The position numbers and the translations under genes were made by a program. The notes below the pieces were generated by a model. The model saw nothing but the letters and a program-made list of their open reading frames with translations, was not told the origin of the DNA and did not search any database. A stretch of 64,000 bases of DNA, taken from Streptomyces sp. NRRL S-37 (GTDB taxonomy: Bacteria > Actinomycetota > Actinomycetes > Streptomycetales > Streptomycetaceae). The stretch is taken from assembly GCF_000721605.1 (NCBI RefSeq), contig NZ_JOIZ01000012.1, positions 62,001-126,000 on the forward strand. Direction: 5' to 3'. Positions 26,400 through 34,491 of this stretch are shown piece after piece; positions within the stretch are counted from its first letter, which is position 1; each line of letters starts with the position of its first letter.

Positions 26400-27195
26400 G
26401 GGCCTGCGCCCTCCCCTCCAGCATCTGGGCCCAGAAGGCCTCGAAGTCCTCGCTCTCGCTGGGCCGGCCGTTGTACTGCATGCCGAGGCCGACCGGGTAG
26501 ACGTGCATGCCCTTGAGTCCGGGCAGCCCCCGCTGTTCCACCAGGGTGTCGATGACCGTCTCGCGCTTCCGCGCGGTCGACAGGTCCGACCGGGAGATCC
26601 TGAACTCCTTGTCGGCCTGGTCGAAGTCGCTGACGACCAGCAGCTTGGCGTCCGGCCCGTCCCCGGGCATCATCTCGCTGATGCGGTCCAGCGCCCCCCA
26701 GACGTCCGACCCGTTCTGGGTCCGCGCGCACTCCAGTTCCTCGAGCGCCTTCTTGCCGGCGACGACCCGGGACGCGGCGCGTGCGCTCTCCTGGTCGGTG
26801 GTCTCACTGCCGGGCGGGTCGAGATCGACCTCCGCCACCTGGCAGGACGAGGACTTGGAGGAGCGGGTGATGGGCGCGAACTCCACGGTGCCGCACTGCT
26901 GTTCCTCCAGGAACGGCATGAGGCTGTTCTTCAGCTTCGCCTCCGCGTCGAAGCCTTTCGCGGTCGCGGCCCCCGACCCGGATCCGTCGACGACGACACC
27001 GCACGGAGTGGTGAGCGGGTCGGGCTGCGAGGTGCACGAGACCAGCGCGGCCAGCAGCCCCGCCGCGGGCACCAGGACGGCCACGCGGCGGAGCCCGGGA
27101 GTCCGCCGGCCGTCACGGACCGATCGGCGCACGGTTCTCCTCCTTCCGGGAATGTCGGGATCTCCAGGTGATATGAGGAGGCGGGACATGGTCAT
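26377..27195 (-). CDS. Lipoprotein with vWA-like fold
   Basis: 272 aa. After a basic N-region a hydrophobic helix ends in a lipobox (VAVLVPAAGLLAALVSC, Cys at about 54), so the mature domain is probably anchored outside the membrane. It begins with CGVVVDGSGSGAATAKGF, a DGSGSG that matches the MIDAS pattern D-x-S-x-S of von Willebrand A domains. A later strand AKLLVVSDFDQADKEFRIS and MHVYPVGLGMQYNGRPSESE also fit the vWA order. ATG 27189 is an alternative start. Middle gene of a three-gene operon (12 nt after the preceding gene). It may sense or bind a surface ligand. Confidence 0.75.
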   Translation of the reverse strand: MTMSRLLISPGDPDIPGRRRTVRRSVRDGRRTPGLRRVAVLVPAAGLLAALVSCTSQPDPLTTPCGVVVDGSGSGAATAKGFDAEAKLKNSLMPFLEEQQCGTVEFAPITRSSKSSSCQVAEVDLDPPGSETTDQESARAASRVVAGKKALEELECARTQNGSDVWGALDRISEMMPGDGPDAKLLVVSDFDQADKEFRISRSDLSTARKRETVIDTLVEQRGLPGLKGMHVYPVGLGMQYNGRPSESEDFEAFWAQMLEGRAQAHVHYDYR

Positions 27196-27207
27196 CGGCC
27201 CTCCCGC

Positions 27208-27894
27208 CTAAGCCCGTTGCCCGGCGCCGGCGCCCGGCTGCTGGGTCCGCAGGATGGCCAGTGCCTGGACCACCGCGGGACCGGTCTCGTCCCGGCCGCG
27301 CTCCGCGTACCAGGTGTCGGCGTCCAGCCAGTCGTCGATCCGGTGCCAGGTGGGGTCCAGCTCCATCGTGCCCGGCAGCCAGCCGGCCGGACGGAGCTCG
27401 TCCAGCCGCGGGCCGCCGTCCGTGACCGTCCGGCGGCGCCCCCGCCGCCAGGCCGCGTCCCAGTAGCAGGCCAGCAACTGGTTCCCCTCGTCGATGATTT
27501 CCTGCGCCTTGGTGCGCTGGATGTCGGCCGCGTTGCGCCACTCGGCCACCATCCGGCCGTAGCGGGCCAGCGCGGCCGGGGCCGGCCGGCCGCGTTTCGT
27601 GTACTGGGTGACGACGCGGACCGATTCCGAGTGGATCGTCGCGACCAGTCCGCCCCTGCCCTGGAGCAGCTCCCGGCGCAGCCGCGAGCAGCCGCGCTCC
27701 ACCCCGTTCCTGATCCCGACCACGTAGGGCGGCAGTGCCAGGCCGGCCGGGGCGCTCCCGGTCCTGGCGTCGGCCATCAGGGACATCAGGTCCGCCGCGT
27801 CATGTCTTCCGTGGATCCGGGCGCCGGTTCTGGAGAAGAAACCGAGCTTCGCCCTTCGAGGACGGCCCCCCGTCCGACCGGAGAAGTTCGTCAT
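27208..27894 (-). CDS. Uncharacterised basic protein, first gene of the vWA operon
   Basis: 228 aa, ATG 27894 with GGAGG about 8 nt upstream. The first 35 residues are basic (GRTGGRPRRAKLGFFSRTGA). The rest is helical with GLVATIHSESVRVVTQYTKR, RYGRMVAEWRNAADIQRTKA and WHRIDDWLDADTWYAERGRD. No membrane segment or catalytic motif is visible, and I do not recognise the family. It is transcribed with the vWA lipoprotein (gap of 12 nt) from a promoter region containing a degenerate copy of the island's shared inverted repeat. Confidence 0.75.
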   Translation of the reverse strand: MTNFSGRTGGRPRRAKLGFFSRTGARIHGRHDAADLMSLMADARTGSAPAGLALPPYVVGIRNGVERGCSRLRRELLQGRGGLVATIHSESVRVVTQYTKRGRPAPAALARYGRMVAEWRNAADIQRTKAQEIIDEGNQLLACYWDAAWRRGRRRTVTDGGPRLDELRPAGWLPGTMELDPTWHRIDDWLDADTWYAERGRDETGPAVVQALAILRTQQPGAGAGQRA

Positions 27895-27993
27895 GGAACA
27901 GCCTCCCAATTTCCGTCCGCGCGGATCTCCGGGGGAGTTCCGCGCATCGAGAGAGTAGCTGAATATCGGACCGGAACGGGGCCGGTTCCCGGC

Positions 27994-28008
27994 GGAACAG
28001 ATCATTCC
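27994..28008. promoter_or_regulatory. Degenerate copy of the island operator (GGAACA-GAT-CATTCC)
   Basis: GGAACAGATCATTCC matches the exact site at 30276-30290 (GGAATAGATTATTCC) at 13 of 15 positions, with identical spacing. It sits in the divergent gap between the vWA operon (start 27894) and the radical-SAM gene (start 28132), placed to control both. Confidence 0.5.
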
Positions 28009-28131
28009 TGTCCGGGGATCCGGAAAACGCCCGGAGTTCGACCGGACGGCGGCCGGAGAGCGGCGAAAGCGTGATTGCGCGGGCCGAGCCGGGACGTCGA
28101 TACTTCTTGCCGGTGTGACGGAGGAGAACAC

Positions 28132-28800
28132 ATGAAAGTCCGGATCAGCGGCACGCATTTCCCCCTGGAAACCCTCGGGCCGGGACAACGGCTCGGCATC
28201 TGGTTCCAGGGCTGCGCGCTGGCCTGCCCCGGGTGCATGTCCCGGCACACCTGGGCTCCCGAGGGGGGAACCGCCGAGGACGTGTCCGGTCTGCTGCGGT
28301 TGTGGGAGGAGGCACTGGAGAGGGGGGCCGAGGGGCTCACCGTGAGCGGCGGTGAGCCCCTCGACCAGGCGGACGCGCTGGCCGGCCTGCTGCGCGGTGC
28401 CGCCAGGATCAGGGACCGGGCCGGCGCCGGGGCGGAAGGAGCCGACCTGCTGGTCTACACCGGGTACGAGCCGGACGAGCTCACGGCCGCGAGACGCCGG
28501 GCGCTGCGCGGCGCCGACGCGGTGATCACCGGCCGGTTCCGGGTGGAACGGCCGACCCGGCTGGTCTGGCGCGGCTCGGCCAACCAGAGCCTGCGCCCGC
28601 TGACACCCCGGGGCGAGACCCGGTACGCCGCGCACCTGACGCGGGAGAGCACGGGCGGCAGGCTCCAGGCGGTGGTGGAACCGGGACCGCCCGCCGGTGT
28701 GCGGTTCCACGGCGTGCCGCTGCGCGGCGAACTCAGGGCGGTGGAGCAGGGGCTGCGGCAGGCCGGCGTGACACTCAGGGAGCAGAGTTGGCGTCCCTGA
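28132..28800 (+). CDS. Radical-SAM activase-like protein (4Fe-4S, NrdG-type)
   Basis: 222 aa, ATG with GGAGGAG at good spacing. CxxxCxxC cluster motif at C28, C32 and C35 (GIWFQGCALACPGCMSRHTW), followed by LTVSGGEPLDQADAL (about 81-95), the SAM-binding GGEP element, and DLLVYTGYEPDEL (about 117-129). This is the plan of ribonucleotide-reductase or glycyl-radical activating enzymes, but no such target is present and a C-terminal extension of about 50 residues differs from NrdG. In this island it is more likely an activator or modifier of a neighbouring protein. Its 3' end overlaps the macro gene by 26 nt on the opposite strand. Confidence 0.88.
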   Translation: MKVRISGTHFPLETLGPGQRLGIWFQGCALACPGCMSRHTWAPEGGTAEDVSGLLRLWEEALERGAEGLTVSGGEPLDQADALAGLLRGAARIRDRAGAGAEGADLLVYTGYEPDELTAARRRALRGADAVITGRFRVERPTRLVWRGSANQSLRPLTPRGETRYAAHLTRESTGGRLQAVVEPGPPAGVRFHGVPLRGELRAVEQGLRQAGVTLREQSWRP

Positions 28801-30238
28801 AGAGCTCCAGGTACTCGCTTCTGCGGGTCACCAGCAGCACGGACCAGCTCGGGTCCCGGCGCAGTTCCTCGCGGACCGCCCCGAGCAGACGGGGCGCGGC
28901 GTCGGCGGCGGGGAGCCCGCCGCGCCCGGCGCCCAGCAGCGGGAAGCAGATGCTGGTCAGCGGGAGCGCGAGCGTCCTCCGTTCGGTGCGGGCCAGGTCG
29001 AAGGATTGCCGGACGGCCTCGGTCACGGTGCGGGGGTCGACGTGGTAGCGGCTGCCGTGGTCCACGGGGGTGGCCACGGCGGCGTGGTAGACGCGCCGGA
29101 CGCCCTGCCGGGAGAGCGCTCCGGCGGAGGTGGGCACGACGGTGCCGGGGCGTACGGCGAGACCGCTGTGACGGTGGGTGTGCAGCCAGACCGCCAGTTC
29201 ACGGGCGAGGACGTCGTCCACGATCTCGCCGTCCGAACGTTCGGCGGCCGCCCGCCGCAGTACGCCGGAGACGGTGGGCCGGAACGTCTTGGACATCTCC
29301 AGGTAGACGTTCTCGGAGGAGACCAGGATGTCGACGTCCCGTATCCGCTCGATGGGTGCCAGCCGGACCGCGACCCGGCCCGGCGCCGGGCGGGAAGCGC
29401 CCGGCACGGGGTGGAGACCGCCCGGCACCGGGCGCGGACCGTCCGGTGCCGGGCCGGCGAGCAGCGTACGGCTCGGAACCCGTGGGTCGGGCCGGACACT
29501 GCCGGGGGTGCGGGGCCGGCCGTCAGTGATCCTGCCGGACCGGCTGCCGCCGGGGGTGCGGGGCCGGCCGTCGTCGAGGACGCCGGACCGGCCGTCACCG
29601 GTCCCGCCGGGCCGGCCGTCACCGGGGGAGCCGGCCCGGCCGTCGCCGGGGGCGCCGGGCATGTCGGGCCGGCCGTCGTCGAGGACGCCGGGCCGGCCGG
29701 CGCTGGAGACGCCGGACCAGCCGTCACCGGGCCGGCTGTCGCCGGGGGCGCCGGGTATGGCGGGCCGGCCGTCACCGGGGGCGTGGGACCGGCCGGCACC
29801 GGTGTCCCTGGACCGGCGGGACCGGGCCAGGGCGAGTATCGCCGAGGCCAGGCCGTCGAACACCTCGTGCTCCTGGCTCTTGCGGAAGCGCTCGGTGCTC
29901 ACCCCGTAGACACCCGCCGCGGCCTTGCGCCGGTCGGCGGCGGGTACGCCGCGGCGGTAGGCGAAGAGGCCGAAGGAGTGCGCGGCGGCGCGGGCCAGCG
30001 GATCGCAGTCGTCCGCGTCCCGCAGCTCGCCGCCGCCCAGGCGTCGTACCGCCGCCCCGAGCAGCTCCTCTATGCCCTCGAGTTCGTCGTCGGAGTCCGC
30101 GCAGAAGCCGGCGGCCACCGCGGCCGCGCGCAGTCCGTCCCGGGAGCAGTGCCGCAGCCGGGAGAGCCCGAGCCGCCTCAGGCACCTCAACTCCTCGGCC
30201 AGCTCCTGATGCGAAGGCAACGCGTTCATGAGGCGCAT
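28775..30238 (-). CDS. Macro-domain protein with repetitive linker
   Basis: 487 aa from ATG 30238 (ATG 30229 is an alternative). N-terminal helical domain (about 1-135: LRCLRRLGLSRLRHCSRDGL, RRKAAAGVYGVSTERFRKSQ) of unknown fold. A Gly/Asp/Arg/Pro repeat linker spans about 140-285 (units like DDGRPGxPGxPG). The C-terminal macro domain (about 295-480) shows VDILVSSENVYLEMSKTFRP, VRRVYHAAVATPVDHGSRYH and the loop CFPLLGAGRGGLPAADAA. Macro domains bind or hydrolyse ADP-ribose species. That is striking beside a RES toxin acting on NAD+ and suggests ADP-ribose sensing or removal, though this link is inferred. Confidence 0.85.
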   Translation of the reverse strand: MRLMNALPSHQELAEELRCLRRLGLSRLRHCSRDGLRAAAVAAGFCADSDDELEGIEELLGAAVRRLGGGELRDADDCDPLARAAAHSFGLFAYRRGVPAADRRKAAAGVYGVSTERFRKSQEHEVFDGLASAILALARSRRSRDTGAGRSHAPGDGRPAIPGAPGDSRPGDGWSGVSSAGRPGVLDDGRPDMPGAPGDGRAGSPGDGRPGGTGDGRSGVLDDGRPRTPGGSRSGRITDGRPRTPGSVRPDPRVPSRTLLAGPAPDGPRPVPGGLHPVPGASRPAPGRVAVRLAPIERIRDVDILVSSENVYLEMSKTFRPTVSGVLRRAAAERSDGEIVDDVLARELAVWLHTHRHSGLAVRPGTVVPTSAGALSRQGVRRVYHAAVATPVDHGSRYHVDPRTVTEAVRQSFDLARTERRTLALPLTSICFPLLGAGRGGLPAADAAPRLLGAVREELRRDPSWSVLLVTRRSEYLELFRDANSAP

Positions 30239-30272
30239 GGTAAACCCGTTCCCCCGGATTAAAAATATGATT

Positions 30273-30293
30273 ATCGGAATAGATTATTCCGAT
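30273..30293. promoter_or_regulatory. Island operator: ATCGGAATA-GAT-TATTCCGAT
   Basis: A perfect 9-bp inverted repeat with 3-nt spacer, in an unusually AT-rich promoter gap between the macro gene (start 30238) and the kinase operon (start 30464). The core GGAATA-N3-TATTCC recurs exactly upstream of the SARP regulator gene. It is the clearest candidate binding site for a regulator of the island. Confidence 0.8.
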
Positions 30294-30463
30294 GGTGGTG
30301 AAGGACTGGATGATCCACTCGATAACCCTTCCCGGGACTCGTCCCCTGTTCCGTGCCGCGATCCGGAGAATCCCGTACAGGAACCGGAACCGCTCGGATA
30401 ATCTCTTGATCCCCGCGCCGATTCACGACCGCGGGACGGGCACATTCATCGGAAGGTCGGACC

Positions 30464-32857
30464 ATGTCGACCACTGACCCCACAGATTTCGTTCCCCCCG
30501 AGGACGACGGTTTCTCGCGGGCCCGCCAGGTCGAGACCCGGTCGGTCACCTCGGATGTGCCGCCCGGGCTGACGGACCGCTTCTCCCTGCTCAGGGTCCT
30601 CCAAGCCGCCGAGCGGCCCTCCCAGGCCGTGGTGCTCAGGGTGCGCGACCTGAGGAGCGGGACCCCCGACGTCCCGCTGGTGCTCAAGTGGTACCACCGC
30701 ATGCACGCGCCCGGCCCCGAGGTCGGCCGGGCACTGCTGGAGGCCGGCCGGGTCCCGCCGTCCGAGGGTGCCCCGCACCTGGAGCGCCTGCTGGAGACCG
30801 GCCGGACCGACGGGCATCCGTACCACCTCTACCGGTCGCACGGCGAGACGCACCTCGGCGACTACCAGCGGGAACACCCCGGTCCGATGCCCTTCGAGCA
30901 ACTGAAGCCGGTCGTCGCCCAGTTGTGCGACGCCGTGTCGTTCCTGCACGACGAGGAGATCGTGCACCGGGACATCACTCCGGACAACATCATGATCCAG
31001 GCCCACGGGGACGGCCCGGAGATCACGCTGATCGACCTCGGTGCGGCGGTGTACCGGCCGGACGAGTCGGCCCGGCACTTCGACTGGCGGGGCAAGCCCC
31101 TCTACCTCGCCCCGGAGGCGGCGTCGCGGCTGCAGTCCGTCTCCCCGGAGGCGGACTGGTGGTCGGTGGGCATGGTCGCCGCCCAACTGGCCCTGGGGCG
31201 ACCCCTCATGGACGAGCGGGAGGACAAGGCCGTCATGGAGGCGCTCGCCACCCGGGAGCCCGACGTCGACCGCCTGGAGCACCGGCGCGTCCGGATGCTC
31301 TGCACCGGGCTCCTGACCCGGGACCCGGAGAACCGGTGGGGCGCCCGGCAGGTGCGGGACTGGCTGGACGGCAGGTCCCCGGACACCGCGCCCCGGGGGG
31401 CGGGGCCCGGACGGGGAGCGGCGGACCCCGGCCCGGAGCCGGACCCCGTCACCCCGTTCTCCTTCGTCGGCGAGCAGTTCACCCTGCGGGAGCCGCTGGC
31501 CAGCGCTCTCGAACACCATCACGTCGCCGCCGAGCAGATGCTGGCCGACAACGGCAGACGGTCCGAACTCGTGGGCTGGCTCGCGCAGTTCGCCGAAGGG
31601 GAGAGCGAGGCCGAACGGCGGGTCCTCACCGGGCTCCGCGAGGCTCTGGAACGGGCACCGAGCCCCGAACTCACCGTCCGGCTGATCAACTGGCTGGGCC
31701 CCCGGCTCGAGGCCGGCTGCTGGGGGATGCCGCTCACCGTCCGCGGTATCCGCGAACTGTCCCAGGCCGTCCGGCAGAACGACGGCGCGGCCGTCCAGCT
31801 GGCCGAACACCTGCGCAGGCACCCGGGCATCCTGACCGCCCTGGCCCCTCGTCCCATGGGCGAAGGGCTGGACGACGTGGCCGACCGCTGGCAGTCGTTG
31901 CGCACCGGTTGGCCCCACCTGGTCCGTGAACTCCTCGACCTCCCCGACCTGCGACGGCTGCCCCGGGCGAGACACGCCCTGCGGCAGACGATCGCCGTGG
32001 ACACCCTGCTCCTGGAACTCGCCCGTGAACCCGACCGCGTGGAGGCCCGGCTGGCCCACGAGGCGGCGAGGTTCGAGGGCGGACTCCCCCGTGAGGCGCG
32101 GGTCCCCTGGTTCAACCGGCTGCTGGAGACCGTCGACGACGACGGTCTGCGCCGCCTGCGGCTCGTCGCCGCCCACCAACTGACGGAACTGGCCGGCCGG
32201 GACGCCGCCGCCCGCTACGACAGGCACCTGCAGGACGAGGCGGAACGGCAGCTGCGGGAGGACCAGGACGGGGCGATCGCCGTTCTCCAGCGGCTGGACC
32301 TGCCCGCGGCCCTGGGCTGGGCGCTGCTCGGCGCCACGCTGGTCACCTTCCCGTACAGCTTCATGACCGGGCTGGCGGACGTGCTCGGCTGGGCCTCCCA
32401 GGACCAGGTGGTCGTCGCCTGGCTGTGGAGCCTCGGACTGACGCCCGCCGTCTTCGCCGCCGAGCTGTTCACCGCGAACTGGATCCGCCCGCCCGCCTAC
32501 CATCCGCGCCATTCCCTGGCGGGCCTGATCATCGAGCGCGCGGACCGTCCCGCCTCCTTCGCCCTGTCCCGCAGGTCCCGGATGTTCCTCGGTGCCCTGG
32601 TGCTGCTCGCCGTGAGCGCCCTTGTCGTCGGGACGGTGATGTACCTGCCGTGGCTGTGGCCGGCGGTCTCCACGGGCGCGGTGGTGGTGTGGAGCGTCCG
32701 GCGGTGCCTGGCCTGGAGCAGGGACGGGCGGGGAGGCCGCAGCCGCCCGGCGGCCCCCGGTGGACGCACCGTACCGCCGCAGCGGAGTACGCCCGTGGCG
32801 CCCGTCCCCTCGGCCGGGGACGCGCCGGGGCACCGGATGACGGGAGCCGGCCGGTGA
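30464..32857 (+). CDS. Membrane-associated serine/threonine protein kinase
   Basis: 797 aa. The kinase domain (about 40-305) has the ATP-anchoring Lys K75 (VPLVLKWYH), catalytic HRDITPDN (H168, D170, N175), metal-binding D191 in LIDLGAA (DLG instead of DFG), and YLAPEAASRLQSVSPEADWW as the APE/subdomain IX region. The glycine-rich loop is degenerate (LLRVLQAAERPSQAVVL). A helical region (about 330-590) follows, then C-terminal membrane helices: LGWALLGATLVTFPYSFMTG, VAWLWSLGLTPAVFAAELF, and FLGALVLLAVSALVVGTVMY. An FHA protein is encoded three genes on, a natural reader of its phosphorylated targets. GTG of the next gene overlaps its stop. Confidence 0.92.
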   Translation: MSTTDPTDFVPPEDDGFSRARQVETRSVTSDVPPGLTDRFSLLRVLQAAERPSQAVVLRVRDLRSGTPDVPLVLKWYHRMHAPGPEVGRALLEAGRVPPSEGAPHLERLLETGRTDGHPYHLYRSHGETHLGDYQREHPGPMPFEQLKPVVAQLCDAVSFLHDEEIVHRDITPDNIMIQAHGDGPEITLIDLGAAVYRPDESARHFDWRGKPLYLAPEAASRLQSVSPEADWWSVGMVAAQLALGRPLMDEREDKAVMEALATREPDVDRLEHRRVRMLCTGLLTRDPENRWGARQVRDWLDGRSPDTAPRGAGPGRGAADPGPEPDPVTPFSFVGEQFTLREPLASALEHHHVAAEQMLADNGRRSELVGWLAQFAEGESEAERRVLTGLREALERAPSPELTVRLINWLGPRLEAGCWGMPLTVRGIRELSQAVRQNDGAAVQLAEHLRRHPGILTALAPRPMGEGLDDVADRWQSLRTGWPHLVRELLDLPDLRRLPRARHALRQTIAVDTLLLELAREPDRVEARLAHEAARFEGGLPREARVPWFNRLLETVDDDGLRRLRLVAAHQLTELAGRDAAARYDRHLQDEAERQLREDQDGAIAVLQRLDLPAALGWALLGATLVTFPYSFMTGLADVLGWASQDQVVVAWLWSLGLTPAVFAAELFTANWIRPPAYHPRHSLAGLIIERADRPASFALSRRSRMFLGALVLLAVSALVVGTVMYLPWLWPAVSTGAVVVWSVRRCLAWSRDGRGGRSRPAAPGGRTVPPQRSTPVAPVPSAGDAPGHRMTGAGR

Positions 32858-34449
32858 GTGAGGCGTTCGCCCAGTTCCTGGAGACCGGGGTGGCGCCCGG
32901 CCTCGACTTCGTCCCGCCGCCCCCGCCCCCGCCGCCGCCCCCGCCCGACCCGAACGAACTCGCCCACACCGGACCGCTGCACATGGACGGCACGACGGAG
33001 GAAGTCGCCTCGCAGCTCGGCGAGCTGGCCACCGAGGCCGCCCAGCAGGTGGCCGATGTCGCGCTCCAGACGCTGGGCACCCTCAGCGGCGCCCTGCTGG
33101 CCGGCCGGGCTGCGCTCGCCGCCACCAAGGTGCTGGCCGGCGCGGCCGTCCGAGCGGCCGAGGAACAGCGCTGCCTGGAACGGCAGGAGAAGGTCTCCGC
33201 CGACGCGGCGGAACAGTGGCGGAACGCGGCCTTCGCCGCCGCCCGCGCCAACGCCCGCCGCAGGGCGCTGCAGGCGCGGATCGACCGGGCCGCGCGTACG
33301 GCGCCAGGTGACCCCCCGCCCCGCCCCGACCTGCCCGGTCCGCTCGACCCGGCCACGGGCCGGCTGGGCGACTTCCGCCGCGAACTGGACCGCTTCGACC
33401 GGGCGCTGGAGGCCGCCGAGCGGGCCCAGGAGGCCTGGGAGGCCGAAGCTCTCCTCGCCTCACTGGCCGACCCGGCGGACGGCGCGGACGGGCCGGACTG
33501 GCAGGACGCCCTGCGCGCCAGGCAGCAGGACCTGCTCCGGGCCCGTCCGGCCGAGCGGGAGGCTCCGCACCCGGTGCCCGAGCCGCCGCGCACGACCGAC
33601 CCGGTGGACGCGGCCACCGTGCGGGACCAGGGCGCCGGCATCCTGGCCGCCCTCGACCCCTCGGCCGACGCCGAACTGGTCAGGATGGCCTCCGAGGCGG
33701 TGGGCCACGCGGTGACGCACGCCGCCCGCCCGCAGCGGTCCCGCCGGCACCTGCGCGAGGCGCGGACCTTCGTGGCCGAGGCCAACCGCAAGGCGTGGAA
33801 GCTGCGCCGCGAGGTGGAACAGGCCGCCGTACAGCTCGACTTCCTGACCATGCCCCTGCCCGACGACCCGGACCTTCCCGAACCGGACCCGCGGGCCGTG
33901 GCCGCGCTGCGGAAGTGCGTCGACGACCAGGTTCCGCTCACCTCCGACGAGCGGGACCTGGTGGAACGCGGCACGGCCGCGCGGTGCGCCGCCCTCGAAG
34001 CCCTCTACCTGAAGCGCCAGTGCACCGGCGTCCTGGCCGGACTGGCCCTGGACACCGCCGGTGACCTGCGCGTCGCCCACACCGGCGACCACACGGTGAC
34101 CCTCGACTGGACGCCCGGGGGCTGGGGACCGGACCACTGGCTCAGGATGGAACTGCGGGGGGAGAACGTCCATGTCACCACCATGCGCCCGGCGACCCGG
34201 GGCGAGCGGCGGGCCGAGGACCTGGAACTGGACGCCCGGCGGTGCGCCGAAGCGGGCGAGCGGCTGGACGAGTTCCGGGCCCTGGCCGCGAAGAACGGAC
34301 TCCCCCTGACCTTCGGGATGCGGGACGGAGAGGTGCTCGCGGGCACGCTCGTCGAGCCCGCCGCGCGTGACGTACGCACCGGACCGCCGGTCCACGGCCC
34401 CCGGACGCACCCGACACACCGGACGGCACCCGGTCCCGGCCGCGGGTGA
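32854..34449 (+). CDS. Coiled-coil protein with polyproline tract, kinase operon
   Basis: 531 aa from GTG 32854 (GTGA overlap with the kinase stop). Residues about 21-31 are an unbroken run of 11 prolines after VAPGLDFV. Long Ala/Arg/Glu helices follow (LGELATEAAQQVADVALQTL, AALAATKVLAGAAVRAAEEQ, RRELDRFDRALEAAERAQEA) and are probably coiled coil. A C-terminal beta-rich section (GDHTVTLDWTPGGWGPDHWL, MELRGENVHVTTMRPATRGE) looks like a small separate domain. No family is recognised. The position suggests a scaffold or substrate of the kinase. Confidence 0.78.
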   Translation: MSEAFAQFLETGVAPGLDFVPPPPPPPPPPPDPNELAHTGPLHMDGTTEEVASQLGELATEAAQQVADVALQTLGTLSGALLAGRAALAATKVLAGAAVRAAEEQRCLERQEKVSADAAEQWRNAAFAAARANARRRALQARIDRAARTAPGDPPPRPDLPGPLDPATGRLGDFRRELDRFDRALEAAERAQEAWEAEALLASLADPADGADGPDWQDALRARQQDLLRARPAEREAPHPVPEPPRTTDPVDAATVRDQGAGILAALDPSADAELVRMASEAVGHAVTHAARPQRSRRHLREARTFVAEANRKAWKLRREVEQAAVQLDFLTMPLPDDPDLPEPDPRAVAALRKCVDDQVPLTSDERDLVERGTAARCAALEALYLKRQCTGVLAGLALDTAGDLRVAHTGDHTVTLDWTPGGWGPDHWLRMELRGENVHVTTMRPATRGERRAEDLELDARRCAEAGERLDEFRALAAKNGLPLTFGMRDGEVLAGTLVEPAARDVRTGPPVHGPRTHPTHRTAPGPGRG

Positions 34450-34491
34450 CCGGCCCGTCACCCGCCCCGCCCTCCACGGAAGGCCCACTCC

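Noticed and set aside
30446..32833. A 795-codon minus-strand open frame opposite the kinase
   Set aside because: No recognisable motif and composition typical for shadow frames; the plus-strand kinase motifs are complete.
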